Shown here: one piece after another, positions 1 through 12,422 of the stretch
Layout: each line of letters starts with the position of its first letter
How positions within the stretch are numbered: the stretch's first letter is position 1
Source of the DNA: Liolophura sinensis
Taxonomy: Eukaryota > Mollusca > Polyplacophora > Chitonida > Chitonidae
DNA: 64,000 nucleotides
Reading direction: 5' to 3'
NCBI RefSeq assembly: GCF_032854445.1
Contig: NC_088301.1
Span: 37,499,187 to 37,563,186 of the forward strand
Notes under the pieces: model-generated
The model's database searches: none
Told to the model about the DNA's origin: nothing
What the model saw: the letters and a program-made list of their open reading frames with translations, nothing else
Made by a program: the position numbers and the translations under genes

Positions 1-3000
1 CTTGTAAGTCCTGAGTGTTATCAAATACCGGGCTAGGGGTAACGATCGTCGTATTTCTAACTGATGTATAGTAGCATGCTATCAACACGGCATCTTTGTA
101 CACATTTCATGGTATATAACATACAGTTGACGGTTGTGAATTCGACATTCTAGATCAATAATTGTAGTTCATGTTTATCATATAATCATTACTGATTATA
201 TAATAGTTCCTGTATCAGGTTAAGGCAGAAATATAACAAAACCGAATCGTTCTTGACTACCCATGGTTTACAAAACATGCAGCGCATTGAGATACATCAA
301 AACCAAATGTCCCCAAGCAGTTCGTCTTCATTTCTACAGAAGATTTCCATCAGAAAAGAAAAAGCTAACCTATTTGACATTGTACGTTTCCCATGAATTT
401 TGAGACAGAACGTTGTTCTTTGGCAGTTTATTAAAAGTTATGTTCCCTTTGGAAGAATTAATATAACAGCTGCATGGCAAAGTTTTCACTTCCGGTTTTA
501 ACCATGTCACGTCTATTCTCACATAGTGACAAGTGTTCAATTACAATACTACTGGTGGTTGGCCGATATTGTGAATTTCTGTACCTCGTAGTGTGATTAT
601 TGGTTTTCATAACACTCTCACACTATCCTCCGCAAACCCGATATTCAATGATAACCGAAGGAAGTAAGTCAACGTCAAAACGTAATTCCTGACGTTTACG
701 ATACAACAGCCAACCATCACGTGCATTTATTCTATACTACAGCTAACTTTGTCTGGTCTTTGTCGTCAAGTTGTTTGTAAACTAAGGTTTTTTTAGCTAA
801 TGTACACGTACACAAGTTTGTGCATTTAAATTTCCATCAGAACAGGTTCTTTCTTTTCTGTCCTTGCACATTTTTTCAGTACAATAAAACATGTAGGCCT
901 AGTGCATACCGAGGATTAATTGTCAACTCTCGAGTTGACGATATATATTCACAGATGGTGAATATGCTGTTGAACATGCTGTTGAACTGAAGAACAGGAA
1001 TCGTCAGATCGGTAAGTGATGTTCAACGCGTACTGCGCAGTCGATGATTTATTGGTTTATCATACTCATATGAAACAGTGTATATCTGTTCAGTTGTATT
1101 TTAAATGGCTGAAATTGTTACGTCGATGGCGGAGCTATTCATCGGTCAGCTTTTACAAACAACCAAACATCAAAAAGCAGTACAATAAACGCACGAGATC
1201 ATTGAATATTATCGCAATCGAATATTTCACGAAAAAGAAAATTATCACGATACGACTGGCTTTTGTCTCATAAGCGTGCAATATTTCTTTGAATGTGACG
1301 TTGCTTTATCGTTGCACATCTCGTTTTTTTCGGAATATCCTGTGACCGTGTAATATTACTGAAGTTGTAAACATAAATCACTGTGATATAAACTGATTCC
1401 TGATATCCCATCCCACAGCCTGAATCCCTGAAACACCTCTTATTGCCTTGGTGCAAATCATTCCATGGAGTAGAGTCGCCATGTAAACTAATGTATGTAA
1501 TTACGTTCCATTGCAAGGCATGCAATTTAGAAATTGACGAGACATAACCAAGGTGATCTTTTATACTTAGATTACAATGTGTATGGTCTGGTATAAATGT
1601 GATTTTTTAAAATTCCCCACGGACGCCTACATTAGGCAGACAGTCTTACTTAAATCCATAACGCGTAAATTAATGTGTGATTTGTAAGCTTAATATTTCA
1701 AAAAAGCGAAATGAAAGTACATCGCTTTCGCTACTCTCCAATGTATAGTAACAGCTAAAAATTTGTAAAAAATGAAGGTAGTAGAACGACACGAATGATT
1801 TATAATTTGTCTTCTTGAAGCAATATAAGAGTAACACGAGAGCACGGTTGTTAGTTGGCAAATGGTCCCGCGTAACCGGCAAAATCTTCACGTACCAAGG
1901 TTCGAGTCAATACGATGAAACGCTATAAAAAAAACCCTGGAAATTGTTAAAGATCAAAACAATACAAAACGGCGATTATTTTGTCGACAGAATAAACTGA
2001 GTGGAACAAAAAGCTTATGGGGACATGATTTCGTCCAACTTTTCAACTGACAACTCTTAACGTCACTAATTTGCTTGTGTGAACGTAAGTTGCTTAGCGC
2101 TTTCGGGTCAGATGACTTGTGTCGGAAATCATTGAGTCCAGTTACAAGCTTAGTTTCTGTTTTTCAGCTGAATCTGGCGGTGGCGGTGTATTTGCAATAA
2201 TACCGCTTTTGGTGAACCTGTCACTTGCTTACAAGTCATAAAAAGGCACGAATACGATCAACTTTTAAAACTTCGACAAATACGAGTTAATATCATTTAA
2301 GGCGTTTCTTGTCTTTTCGGTTTCCCATCAACTTATCCGACCCACCATATAAGAACATTGTTATTATTTCAATCCTTGTTCCGTAGTGGTTCTCTGTATG
2401 CTACACAATACACTGTGTGGTAATTCGTGGTAAAAAGGCACTGAGAGTTCTGATTTTGTCTCTGCACACAATTCACAGAAAGGAACTGGAGTGACATTAC
2501 CTATAACGGGCGGTTCAGTTCAAAGATTATCCGGATTATTTAGTCATACTTTTCTCGAGTCTAACGAGATGATATGAATGATATATTGCATTTTTTTCTA
2601 GTTTAACCATTGCCAAAGCTTAGCAATTTTACAATGAGAGAATTACGCGCTGAAAGTGTACACACGTGTGTTAGCTTTTATTTACTTTTCAAATCATTTG
2701 ATAATCCGATCAATTTCACCTAAATTTCAGTAACCATACTATTAGAACCAGAGTTATGTGTGTTTCTGAACCTTGAACCGTTAATCAATTTGGCTGGCGT
2801 TATCTACAATAAACTTGATGAAACTCTGATAATGGTATGCGTCCGGAATATTTTCTGGAAACAGAGAATCACGTATCTATGTCGCAGAAGTGCGACATAT
2901 ACTATTGGCATTATTTATTTGATTTAGAGTAAATCTTAAATGAGGTAATACGTCAAGCATACCTTAATATTTTAAACGATCGCAAGAAGCCAATTTTCAC

Positions 3001-5050
3001 AAGATATTGAATTAAGATGCACGATAAAATACTTAAATATAGTACTTACAATGAATTTGCTTATTGTCATTTCCAAGCCGTATATGTTAACCAGTAAGGG
3101 CTTCTGTAGGTAACAGAAAACTAAGATATTCAGTTGAGAGAAAGTTTATTAACCATGCAATGGTTGTAAAAAGGTGATGTGTCAAACAAAAAAGTTACAG
3201 TTGCAAAACAAATTTTTCTCAAATCGCATTTGGCACGTTTTGATTCCCTAATATAGACAGTATTATAATTTATGAAATGTATGACGTTTGTTTCTGTCGT
3301 TCTGGTTAATAATGTAGATATGCTACAAGTAGCTCTAAATGTCAAATGCATGCATAAAGCTTCACTATGTATATATGATTCACTCGAGATGAATTTCGTC
3401 TTTAATTATTTCCAGTTTTCACTCTACAGTCCTGACCTGCAATTTTAAAATGTGTGAAACAGGGATGGGTTTACAACTTTTATGGGCAACGGTAAGTAGT
3501 TGCTGAATTATGAGAATGCTGCAAAAATTTTACATTGATATCAATTGTCCACAACCATCCATCAAGTGGAGTTTTAGGCCACATCTGTATGAATCAGTGA
3601 TGAAGAGATTTTTACGGCCATGGACTCCGGTTATCATAATCTTTTCATCGGGATTCGGTGAATGTTGCAGAAATGCTACCTTGGGAGCGATTCTCCAGTT
3701 TCAGACAAAAACCTTTCTGCCCTTTGTTACAGTGGCGTTATCAGCTGTTCACATCACCACTGGAGATAACACCATAGCATGACAGTTCAACGTCCACTCA
3801 TGACCAGGTCATTCGTTTCTTTCCTTGTTATTTGAGGCAAGTTTAATTGAATTCTGAACGGAATTTGGAACTTACGTTGCGTAAATAGCCAACCAGCCCT
3901 TTGATTATGGACGTCAATGTCCAGAATTCCCAGAAACCTTGTCTGTATTTCATATTTTGTCAACATAATTTTAGTCTACGAAAGAAACAAATGAGTACTA
4001 GCTGTATTGAATTGGAATCGTCCGAGTCAGGAAAGAAAATTCTGGCCGCAATTTCTGTCTGGTTGTTTGTTGATTGTGAGGCGGGTATGCATGAGATACC
4101 CATTTTGCACTCCGCAATGTTGACATTTTTGGTTAGAGCAACAAAGTGAATTAGGAAAGCATAATGTTAACCTGATTCAAGTTTAAAAACTCATAACTAA
4201 TTACACACAGCCGGGGGATGGACAATATTATGAGTGTCGACCGTTTTTTTAATCACGACAACAAAACTTCCATATTTGTAATTTTAAATTTCCCAAGGTT
4301 TCAGCACAGAAAGATTTTATGTAGCTTATTAAATGGATTATAGTAGGGCACAGAATGTGAGATATTACATGGCCAAGGAGACAACGTTATGTGCGCCGAC
4401 TAAACATGTGATAAAATGTGGCCCGAAGTCGACAGAATATTAAAAAAGTTCAAATCTGTTAAAACATTTTATTATATAGTTTAACAATGACTTTAACAAT
4501 GTCATATGGTTTTCTTGTAACGAAAGTGGACTTTCAAGGAGTTATGACAATATTTACCAAAGGTGCTAACTTGACATATCTCCTAGTCCATCCTGTTTAC
4601 TTGTATCCATTTCCATCTAATCTCAAGTTTTCAGAGAGAGAAAAAGAAAACTTGCTGGAAATAAATGTTTTTCAACTGTAGACCTCATCATTGTATATGC
4701 TGTAAACATTCTAATTTAAAATAGTAAAACAAATAATGAGGATAATACAGCTCTGATAATCCATTTTTTTTTCTCGGGATTGGGAGTGGGGGACTAAATT
4801 TATACGATGTTAGGTAAAAGGCCCGGGGACAAAATAATCCACGGGCCAAAGTATGACTATCATATGACGGGTAGATGTGGATAAAAATAGGACCCCATTG
4901 ATGCAACCAATGACACCCCCGCTGGTATTGCCAAAGCCTTGGGAAGAATTTAAATGAGAGCGGTAGGCTTGTCGGCTTTGTTTAGCCGTAGCTGTTGCTT
5001 AACACGGAATGATCGCCGCTGAGCGATTTTGTTATGCAATCAGTGCTTTT
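1..5050. other. Unassigned AT-rich stretch without recognisable gene
   Basis: Open frames here are short (under about 90 codons) and none resembles a protein family I know. Two small exon-like segments (955-1011 and 2168-2211) are discussed as a finding. Around 1840-1900 on the minus strand there is a fragment of the dispersed repeat family also seen near 5.2, 8.4 and 19 kb (shared block ending in CCGGTTACG and GACCATTTGCC). Otherwise I see nothing. Confidence 0.5.
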
Positions 5051-5059
5051 GACACGACT

Positions 5060-5560
5060 GACCCATGTCTACAGCTATATATCACTGAGCTAAGCATCAG
5101 TGGAGAGTTAATGGCTGTTATCCCCTAGACCAGTGACGCCTAACAGGCCTATTTTGCAATTAGTATCACTGAATGCTTTTTTACGTAGTCCTGTTGAAGA
5201 CATGGTGCTGCGGACGTGTAATTTGCTAATATTTAATAACTTACATGAACAGTTAGAGTACAACCTTAACTCACGTTAATCATAAACGACCGGTTCTCAG
5301 GCTTTCGTCGAAAGCAGCTCTTTGTTTTACTCTCTGTGTTGTAGTCTTTTATATTTGCATTCTTGCACAAACTCGGATTCTGCTGGTGAACTAAGCATCC
5401 ATCGAGACCTGGTCCTTTTTGCATTGTTTTAATGTGTTTTATTCTATACATGCTGTGACAACACAGCATTCTGAGTAATTCTCGACCAGTGACGTCTAAC
5501 ATATTACAATCAGCATCACTGTATATTCTTTAGTTAATTCTGCTTAAGAAACAACTCCTA
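5060..5560 (+). repeat. Dispersed ~360-bp repeat family, partial tandem copy
   Basis: The block GACCAGTGACGYCTAAC occurs twice here, at about 5129 and 5483, roughly 354 bp apart, so the copy is a little more than one unit. Other shared blocks are TTACATGAACAGTTAGA, GAGACCTGGTCC and TAATTCTGCTTAAG. The same blocks in the same order recur at 8325-8510, 18890-19140 (minus strand) and 19375-19910. No open frame is preserved. It could be a satellite-like array or the internal repeat of a non-autonomous transposon; the sequence does not decide. Confidence 0.6.
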
Positions 5561-5569
5561 TATATAGAG

Positions 5570-6650
5570 TACTGTAATTCTTCAACCTTTTCTGCAAATG
5601 AAGCGCTTTTTCAGTGGGATTTATATACACAGTTATGATGAAAATGATTCGTTCATGTTATTAAAGATGCACGCTTCATAAAAGTGTGCAAATTATTTCT
5701 CTACACCCGATAGTTCTCTCATAATATTTCAAAATATTGGTTGTAGAGGTGGTCGAAAAGGTTGAAGAAATAGGTTAGTTAAGATTTTGTGTCGACCGAG
5801 TCTGTCCAATCAACTTATCATACACATTCATATGTTTAGAAGATGCCTTTATACCATTAAACGTTGTTTTCATTATTTCACATCCTAGCATGCAATTCAA
5901 TTCAAAACGGCTTGTTTCATGCAGATGGTACTAGCATGATACTATCTACTATTTCACTACAAGGCTTTATAAGATTTTGTGGGCGATTAATGTCTTTGCA
6001 TATAGTACATAATGGCTTCCACAACCCTACAACATGAAGCTCCATTCGACATAAGATATCACATGCGAAGAACTTCCTTCACAACCCTTGATCAAGAAAC
6101 AAAGAACTTTATAATTTTCCCTTTCAATTAAGAGTTATCTAGTCACTTTTTCCAGTATATTTAGAAGTGAAGTTTCCACTAAAGTCAGGAATTTACTAGT
6201 ATATGCAGTCGGAAAGCAGAGAATGTCGCTAATGTGCTTCAACAAGAATGATTCTCCAATTTCAGACAAAGTTACTTTGATCGACTTTACTTATAGCTAT
6301 ATGCTTTAATAAGGTGATGTTTTGGGGTCTTTGGTGATTCAAACTTCTCTTCTCTGGGAATAGCAGTGTCCTTTGGTCCTGTAGTTTGTGAAGTTGTAAG
6401 ACAATTTGTGAACATACACCTACCGTTAAAATTAAGCCAGTTTAAAAAAACCCCAATGCTTCATAAACGTCAAATAAGACATAAGAAATTATTGTTGTTC
6501 GTTTACGTTTGTTTACGTTTTACTTAAAACGCTTAATACCTTCCAAGAAAACAATTTGGCTTGCACAAAATATCTCAAATATCAACTAAAGTCGGAATTG
6601 TGGGAATGTCGCAGAAATGGCGCCGCAGGGTTACGTTCTCCAAATTCAAA
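5570..6650. other. Intergenic, nothing recognised
   Basis: No convincing gene. A phrase like GGGAATGTCGCAGAAATG followed by a block near CTCCAATTTCAGACAAA appears in diverged form at about 3660, 6220 and 6603. This hints at another old dispersed repeat that leads into the tandem array that follows. Confidence 0.35.
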
Positions 6651-6663
6651 AGATTATCACGAC

Positions 6664-6962
6664 TCCCCGGATGCCTTTCAACACACTTGTTCTACCATGT
6701 AACTCTCCACACACAAGATGCCTTTCAAAACACTCGTGCTACCACGTAACTCTCCACGCACAGGATGCCTTTCAACACACTCGTACTACTTACTACATAA
6801 CTCTCCACGCATAGGATGCCTTACAACACACTCGTTTTACAACGTAACTCTCCACGCAAAGGATTCCTTTTAACACACTCGTATTACCACGTAACTCTCC
6901 ACGCACCGGATGCCTTTCAACACACTCGTACTACCACGTAACTCTCCACGCATAGGATGCCT
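6664..6962 (+). repeat. 47-bp tandem repeat, six copies
   Basis: The block AACTCTCCAC recurs at 6701, 6748, 6799, 6846, 6893 and 6940. The spacing is 47, 51, 47, 47 and 47 bp; the 51-bp unit carries a 4-bp insertion (TACT duplicated). Each unit reads approximately GGATGCCTTTCAACACACTC, then GTACTACCACGT, then AACTCTCCACGCATA. Short open frames over it (6561-6814) come from the repeat and are not genes. Confidence 0.92.
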
Positions 6963-7367
6963 ATGAAAACTGTCATGCAGTATGTCTTAACGTCTCAAGT
7001 AAAAGTTAGTTTTCCACATGTTACAAATATACGCGTATAACATTTCTTCTTACTCTTTTATGTTTCAGAAAATTGTAGGGGAGATAAGTGTGGGCGAATC
7101 AATTCGAATGTTCCCCAAGTGACCGTCACCGTTCGATGAACTAGACGTATTCGAACGAAATGGGCGGATTATACGACGATACGAAACTATAGGCACAAGC
7201 CAGCAAGCCAGACTTCACAAAACAATAGACCAGATTTTGCAATCAAAGATCTACCATGATTGGAATTTTATGCTCCTTTGTGACATTTCATTCACCCTGA
7301 GTAAATCTTGAGCCTACATTTCACTTTGAGAAAAGTGGATTTGCATGATTATTTTGCGTGATCATAA

Positions 7368-7738
7368 CTATAAGAGGGTGTTCTATGTTTGGAACACCGG
7401 TTCTTCATCGGAGGAACGACTGTGATCTGATGAATCATGGTGATCTGCCAAACACAATAAACCTATAAGAGAGAGTTCTATGTTTCGAACACCGGTTCTT
7501 CATGGGAGAAACGACTGTGATCTGATGGATCATTGTGCTCTGCGGAGCACAATAAACCTACAATAGGGTGTTCAATATCTTGAACACCGGTTCCTCATCT
7601 GAAAGATGACTGTGATCTGATGGATCATGGTGCTCTGTGGAGCACAATAAACCTATAATAGGGTGTTGTGTGTCTGGAACACCGGTTCTTATTGGAGGAA
7701 CGACTGTGATCTGGTGAATCATGGTGATCTGCGGAGTA
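7368..7738 (+). repeat. 95-bp tandem repeat, about four copies
   Basis: Units start at about 7368, 7463, 7558 and 7653, exactly 95 bp apart. Every unit contains a dyad built from GAACACCGGTTCTTC with nearby flanks, then ACGACTGTGATCTGATG, then TGCTCTGCGGAGCACAATAA. In the last block GCTC and GAGC can pair around a 4-base loop, so each unit can form small hairpins. The last copy breaks off near 7738. Confidence 0.92.
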
Positions 7739-7744
7739 TGTAGA

Positions 7745-8320
7745 TAACTGAATAACACAAGTGTGCTGTCGGCCTCATTTTTTTCACAATTGGAGTAAAG
7801 TCCTACGTGGTTGCTCCGTCAGAATTTGCACGATGAGCAACGGACAACCTGATAGCATGTGCACATACTTATTCTTTGCTAAATGAGACTGATTGACTTT
7901 CAAAATGCGGCAAACATAGTGATTGGCTGCACGTGTATCCCAACCTTACCAAGGGCGGTTGGCTGAGAGATAGCCTATGACGTAGATATGACAACGTAGT
8001 ATTATTACATGGACTGTCCTAACTTCATACAATCACATAAATTGTGTTAGTATCATTATCATAATGTTATACCATGTAAGTCAGACTCATCGACAGAAGC
8101 TCACATTGGGTCCGCAATTAAGCTTTTTTTTGTTTTCCCTTACTGATCAAATGCAAAATTTTAGGGCTTCCTTTCATTTAGTTTTAAATTAATTATTAGA
8201 GCTACATTTTGCTGATCAAAGCGAGATACTTTCATAAGAACAATTTTGATTGGTTAGTTGATCCCAGTAAGAGTGTATAAGAGAGACCATTTCTTGAAAA
8301 TATTGAGATTTTTTTTTTTT
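7745..8320. other. Intergenic, nothing recognised
   Basis: Simple AT-rich sequence with no gene-like open frame. A poly(T) tract near 8310 precedes the next copy of the dispersed repeat. Confidence 0.4.
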
Positions 8321-8324
8321 TACT

Positions 8325-8510
8325 TAATTCTGCTTAAGCCATGGTGTTAGAAAGGGTGTAATTTACTACTATTTAAGCACTCACATGAACTGTTGGAATA
8401 AAACCCTGACTGCATGGGATACTTGACAAGAGGCCTTATTTGACCGGTTAAGTGTGTTCATTTGCTAATTGCCAACACTGGCGTCGCTACTCTGCTTTTA
8501 CTCTCTGCAC
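8325..8510 (+). repeat. Dispersed ~360-bp repeat family, partial copy
   Basis: It contains TAATTCTGCTTAAGCCATGG, CACATGAACTGTTGGAATA, a GACAAGAGGCC block, CCGGTTA and CATTTGCTAATTGCCA in the family order. It is diverged and non-coding. It lacks the GTGACGTCTAA part seen at 5.5 and 19.7 kb. Confidence 0.55.
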
Positions 8511-8514
8511 TGTT

Positions 8515-9365
8515 CTTTTTTTGTTATACTACAGTAAACTAAGTAAGGGCTGTAATTTATGGATGCTTCCGCGCTTACCATCGCGTTTTTCATTGCATAT
8601 AAATTAAGACATATATGGCTATCTCCTTTCAAAATATCATTGGGGTTCAAGACATTCAGGCTTGAGTCCCCATTGAAATCGTTAGGATTATTATTATTAT
8701 TCTCGACAATTTTGGGATATATTTTATGAGAAAACGACAAATGGTACATTCCGGAAACTTCAGTATGTTTTAGGAAAGAATCTGAACTTGTGCTTTTTAT
8801 TTTTTGAAACCATTCGGTCGCGTGACGTGACAGATGATCAGAACGGCTGATGCGATTGAACTGAAATTTAAACTGGCAGTTACGTAAAGCCTTGGAACGT
8901 TCAGATTATTAACGAAAACTTTCTCCGTTGAAAATTGTACAAGCTCGCTTATGCGTGAAAATGTCATGTGACCAAAAATTTTTTACCAATAGTTTCTACA
9001 CATTTAAGGATGATGCTCGGCAAATCGTCCTACCTGCTGCAGTTTTGAACGCTGATTCCGAAAATACAATATTTCCAAAACCGGAAGTGACATCCTCAGA
9101 ACCGGAAGTGGGTATATATCCTTAACCAATGAAGCTATAGACGCAATCTTAATTCCTAACTTCATCTCATTCTACAAATAATTCTAAGTTACATTCAATG
9201 CTGAGATCAAGGTTACTAGTTTTTTTTTGTAACAAACAAGTCATTGCCTTTGTTCGTTGTTCAACATTGTTTTTCATTGCATAACTTAATTTTCTATTTA
9301 AACTTAAAAATACCCCTTAAAATGACCAACCACACTAAGCTGTTCTCCACAACATAGAAAGTCCT
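8515..9365. other. Intergenic, nothing recognised
   Basis: No gene identified. A doubled phrase, CCGGAAGTGACATCCTCAGA followed by ACCGGAAGTGGG, sits at 9080-9115. This segment may include the unrecognisable 3' end of the neighbouring LINE, but I could not align it to one. Confidence 0.35.
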
Positions 9366-9373
9366 CATTTCGC

Positions 9374-9607
9374 TTATTTATACTTCCAAACATAACAACT
9401 TTTCTCAACATTTATTTCTAGCTTCCAATATCTGCAATATTGTTCATAGGCGTATAACATATCTTGTAATTCATGTGGTGAGGTTGCCATTTTCACAGTA
9501 TCATCTGCATATAGGGTAAGTAGTTTCATATAAAAATTATTTATCTGGATTGTAATTCCATTAAACCCTTTGCCTTCCAGATCATTTAAAAATGTAAAAA
9601 ATAACAA
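9374..9607 (-). pseudogene. LINE reverse transcriptase palm fragment (YADD box)
   Basis: This is the longest intact part of the reverse transcriptase of the LINE at 9370-11970. It reads FLNDLEGKG, about twenty residues of variable sequence, LYADDTVKMA with the catalytic aspartates, then SPHELQDML and a WKLEINVEKS block. That order is the usual one for LINE reverse transcriptases. The frame upstream is broken: a GVMQGE-like segment lies in a different frame just before it. No functional enzyme can be made from it. Confidence 0.85.
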
Positions 9608-10291
9608 TGGTGATTTTCACCTTGCATAACCCCACATTTGCAAGGGAAGTAGTCTGACATATGGTTGTTAACTGGTACACATTTAATATCATTATACATT
9701 AAATCACATCAAAAATTTTAACTCTTATACTATGCTTCGTAAGTCTGAACCACAGTCCGCACCTCCAACCGTTATCGAAGACTTTACTGAGATCAATAAA
9801 AGCACAATATAACTTTTGTCTTACTGGTTTTGCTTTTTTTTTCTGACAAAAGAATAACATTTAAAATTAGATCCATTTTAGAAAAAATTTTCCTGAATCT
9901 TGCCTAATTAGCAGACAGGAGATCATTAGATTTAAGATACATTGAGAGTCGTCTGTTAAAAATAGATGTAAAGGCCTTGCCCATGCTGCTTAGAGGAGTG
10001 ATTGGGCAATAATTAGCCGCATTCATGGAGTTACCTTTCTTCTTGGAAATAGGCTTAATTATACCCATACACCAATCATAAGGTCATATTAAAAAATCCC
10101 AGATAGATATCTTTCATGATTGGGAATGTTTCCTTAATGTATTCGTTAACTATATTGTCATCACCTCCAGTTTTCTTGTTTTAAGCTGTCTTCTAATTGC
10201 CCAGGGTAATCTTCACATTCAGTGTCCGCTGTTTAGTAATTTCCCTGCCCACACAAACTATGGGTTTTTTTTGTGGCTTTTCTGGAGCACA

Positions 10292-10786
10292 CTATGTCTT
10301 TCTGTGCTTTGTCCTTGTGGTTTGCCTGTTTTTTGCAAATAGATTTTTTGTACTTTTTGCTAGCCGTGCGTAATAGGTCTTTGTTTTCTTGGGTCCTGTT
10401 CTTCCTTCCAGCAGCGTTATATTTGGCCATTTTTTGAGTACAGTCATAATCATGTTTTTTTTTACTTGCATAAGGTGATCTCTGTGTATGTTTGTACTGC
10501 TGCGGCTTTCAAGGCTCCCTAACGCGGGCTCAACTAAGATGTTTTCTATATTTTTTGCTATTTTATCCATAATATTTTGTATGATATTTTCTCGACCTTT
10601 CTCAATCAGACCGCCTAAAGCGCTTAACATCGCGTATTTGACTTTTGTTAATGTTCTCATGGTATCGATGTTCTGTCTGCTTGATTTCTTTTCATTTGTT
10701 TTGAGGCTTGTGGGTGTGTTACTTATGTCACATTGTACCCGGCATCGGAGACTAAAAGCGACAGGATAATGGACATTTGAGAACAA
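10292..10786 (-). pseudogene. LINE ORF2 fragment: end of endonuclease plus linker
   Basis: A 164-codon open frame inside the same LINE. It starts with an HYPVAFSL segment that fits the conserved C-terminal SDHxP-type motif of AP endonuclease domains. A long, poorly conserved linker rich in K, R, N and S follows. The last part (LARSTKNL- and NRQTTRTKHRK-like) overlaps in another frame with 10233-10430, which reads as a typical pre-RT linker with YKKSICKKQ. The switch between the two frames marks a frameshift. The role is inferred from position between endonuclease and reverse transcriptase. Confidence 0.6.
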
Positions 10787-11974
10787 AGCGCAAAATTCAC
10801 GTACTTAAAAACTCACAATATTCTATTACCCGTCTGTTGAAGCTAATAGGCAATCTACTGTTGTACCCATGTTTGATAGTGGCATTTCCAATACCTCCGT
10901 CATTTCCTAGCCGACCACTACATATGAAAATATTATTGAAGAGGGATTCCCATTTGTGGAAGTAAAAGTGGCTGGCTCATATAATCAATTACGAAGGGGT
11001 CATCAATTAATTTCATCAATAGCACAAGAGTCTACAACACAAAAATCAGCATTTTCGCTTGGTCGGTTATTAAAATCTCCTAACAGACAGACATTGTTGG
11101 TTTGTACAAGTTTTCTGACAAGCTCACTTTCATTACAATCATATGACTAGATAGACGAGTATTTCCATTTTACAAAAGGTAAGTACAATATTCCAATACA
11201 TATGTGCTCTTGACAAATCTTAAGGTTAAACCACAACACGTCATTCACATCTATTGTTGCATGTTGGAACTAAATCTGTTCTAATTGCAGTAGCTATACC
11301 TCCAGAGGCAATTCCTGTGAATCCATGTCTATTCTTATCATAAACCTTGTAGCCAGGAACAACTGGGCAGTTCTCACCACTGTATTTAGGGTCCGCTAGT
11401 CCTATTCTGAAATAAACTCACAAAATTCAGGGCCTTTAAGCTTCGAGCGAAGGCCGTTCACGTTCAGGAAGAGAACCTTGAGTTCTTTCGCTTGTTTCGC
11501 TTCCTGGAATCTTGTGCGTGCCATTGCTTTTGTTCAGGTTTTCAGTAGCCCGTGTTTGGCTTGCTCTCATTTGTTAACCGTTAATGAGTCACACCATACT
11601 GGTTTAGGTGTACCACTCACCTGTACTGACCAGGTCGGGGGGAGTGCTAGCTACATGGTAGTTCTGTCTCGCCGCACGGGGATTTCACATACCACTCGTC
11701 CGTCACTAAGAAGTTTCGCCAGGTAAACAATTGAAGCTTATTGGCCTCTTAGTTTCCTTTCTTTCAATTCTGACAGGAGTTGTTTTCTGGCTTCTCTAAT
11801 TTCCCGCGGAAAGTCTGCGTATATACTATATGGTTTACCGACAAGATTTCGTGCACAAGAGCCAACTGCTTCTTTTGGGGGCAATATACAAACGCTGCAA
11901 TAATGGGGCGATTAATTCCGGGCTTCCTCCGGCCTAATCTGTGTACTCAGATTTAGCAGCTATCGTTTTACCTT

Positions 11975-12420
11975 GTTTACTGTTACACTATAAATAATGA
12001 ACAAATGCAAGGCTTGTGTGGCATATGGTTTAGTTTATCCTGAAAAGAAACGACTGGCGATTTTTTTTCATATAGTCTTTATTTTGTAATGTTTGGGACC
12101 GCAATAAGCCGTGACTTATACTGCGTCCCATTTGGTGAATACAACAATTTGACAGATAAATAACTGTATGTGTGTATTTATATACAATGTATTCAGACTA
12201 GCGAATTACATGTGCAAGAGAAAGTGCTTGACTAGCGATTTGAGAACTTACATCAGATTGTTTTTTCACTTTTTATTAATGTTGATCAGGTGGTACTTAT
12301 AATTACTGAAGTAATTAATTAATGACTTAATCCATAAGTAAATTATGGATTACACACTGGCTCCATTGTTTGCCACGGGGCCGATTCATCCTATGAGCCC
12401 ACCTGTTTGCTAGCAGATCA
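11975..12420. other. Intergenic, nothing recognised
   Basis: AT-rich sequence between the LINE and the 22-bp array. It has a few short inverted AT-rich phrases, such as TTACTGAAGTAATTAATTAA at about 12302, and no gene. Confidence 0.35.
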
Positions 12421-12422
12421 CG

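Larger units (their letters stand above)
9370..11970 (-). mobile_element. Decayed LINE (non-LTR retrotransposon): ORF1 end, endonuclease and reverse transcriptase
   Basis: Read on the minus strand, the parts follow LINE order. ORF1 C-terminal end lies at about 11970-11735; it contains a RPIIAAFVY-like strand, then ARNLVGKPYSIYADFPREIR, as in L1-type ORF1 (Transposase_22) proteins. The start of the AP-type endonuclease is near 11490 (FLNVNGLRSK). The endonuclease GDFNNRP block is near 11080-11090. The endonuclease end lies at about 10780-10760, with an HYPVAFSL block. A basic linker at about 10430-10233 is followed by reverse transcriptase from about 10140. Its blocks include an NYCPITPLSSMGK-like segment, FIDLSKVFD at about 9801-9775 and the catalytic YADD at 9511-9500. 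Stops and frameshifts separate nearly every block, so it is dead. The L1-like ORF1 suggests the L1/Tx1 side of the LINE tree, but the clade is not proven. Confidence 0.85.

Noticed and set aside
6561-6814. Two overlapping open frames with repeated HTLV/YHVTLHAQDAF-type phrases
   Set aside because: They are translations of the 47-bp tandem repeat and have no independent coding signal.
6664-7738. CRISPR-like array
   Set aside because: The repeats are back to back without unique spacers, and the window is an animal nuclear genome.
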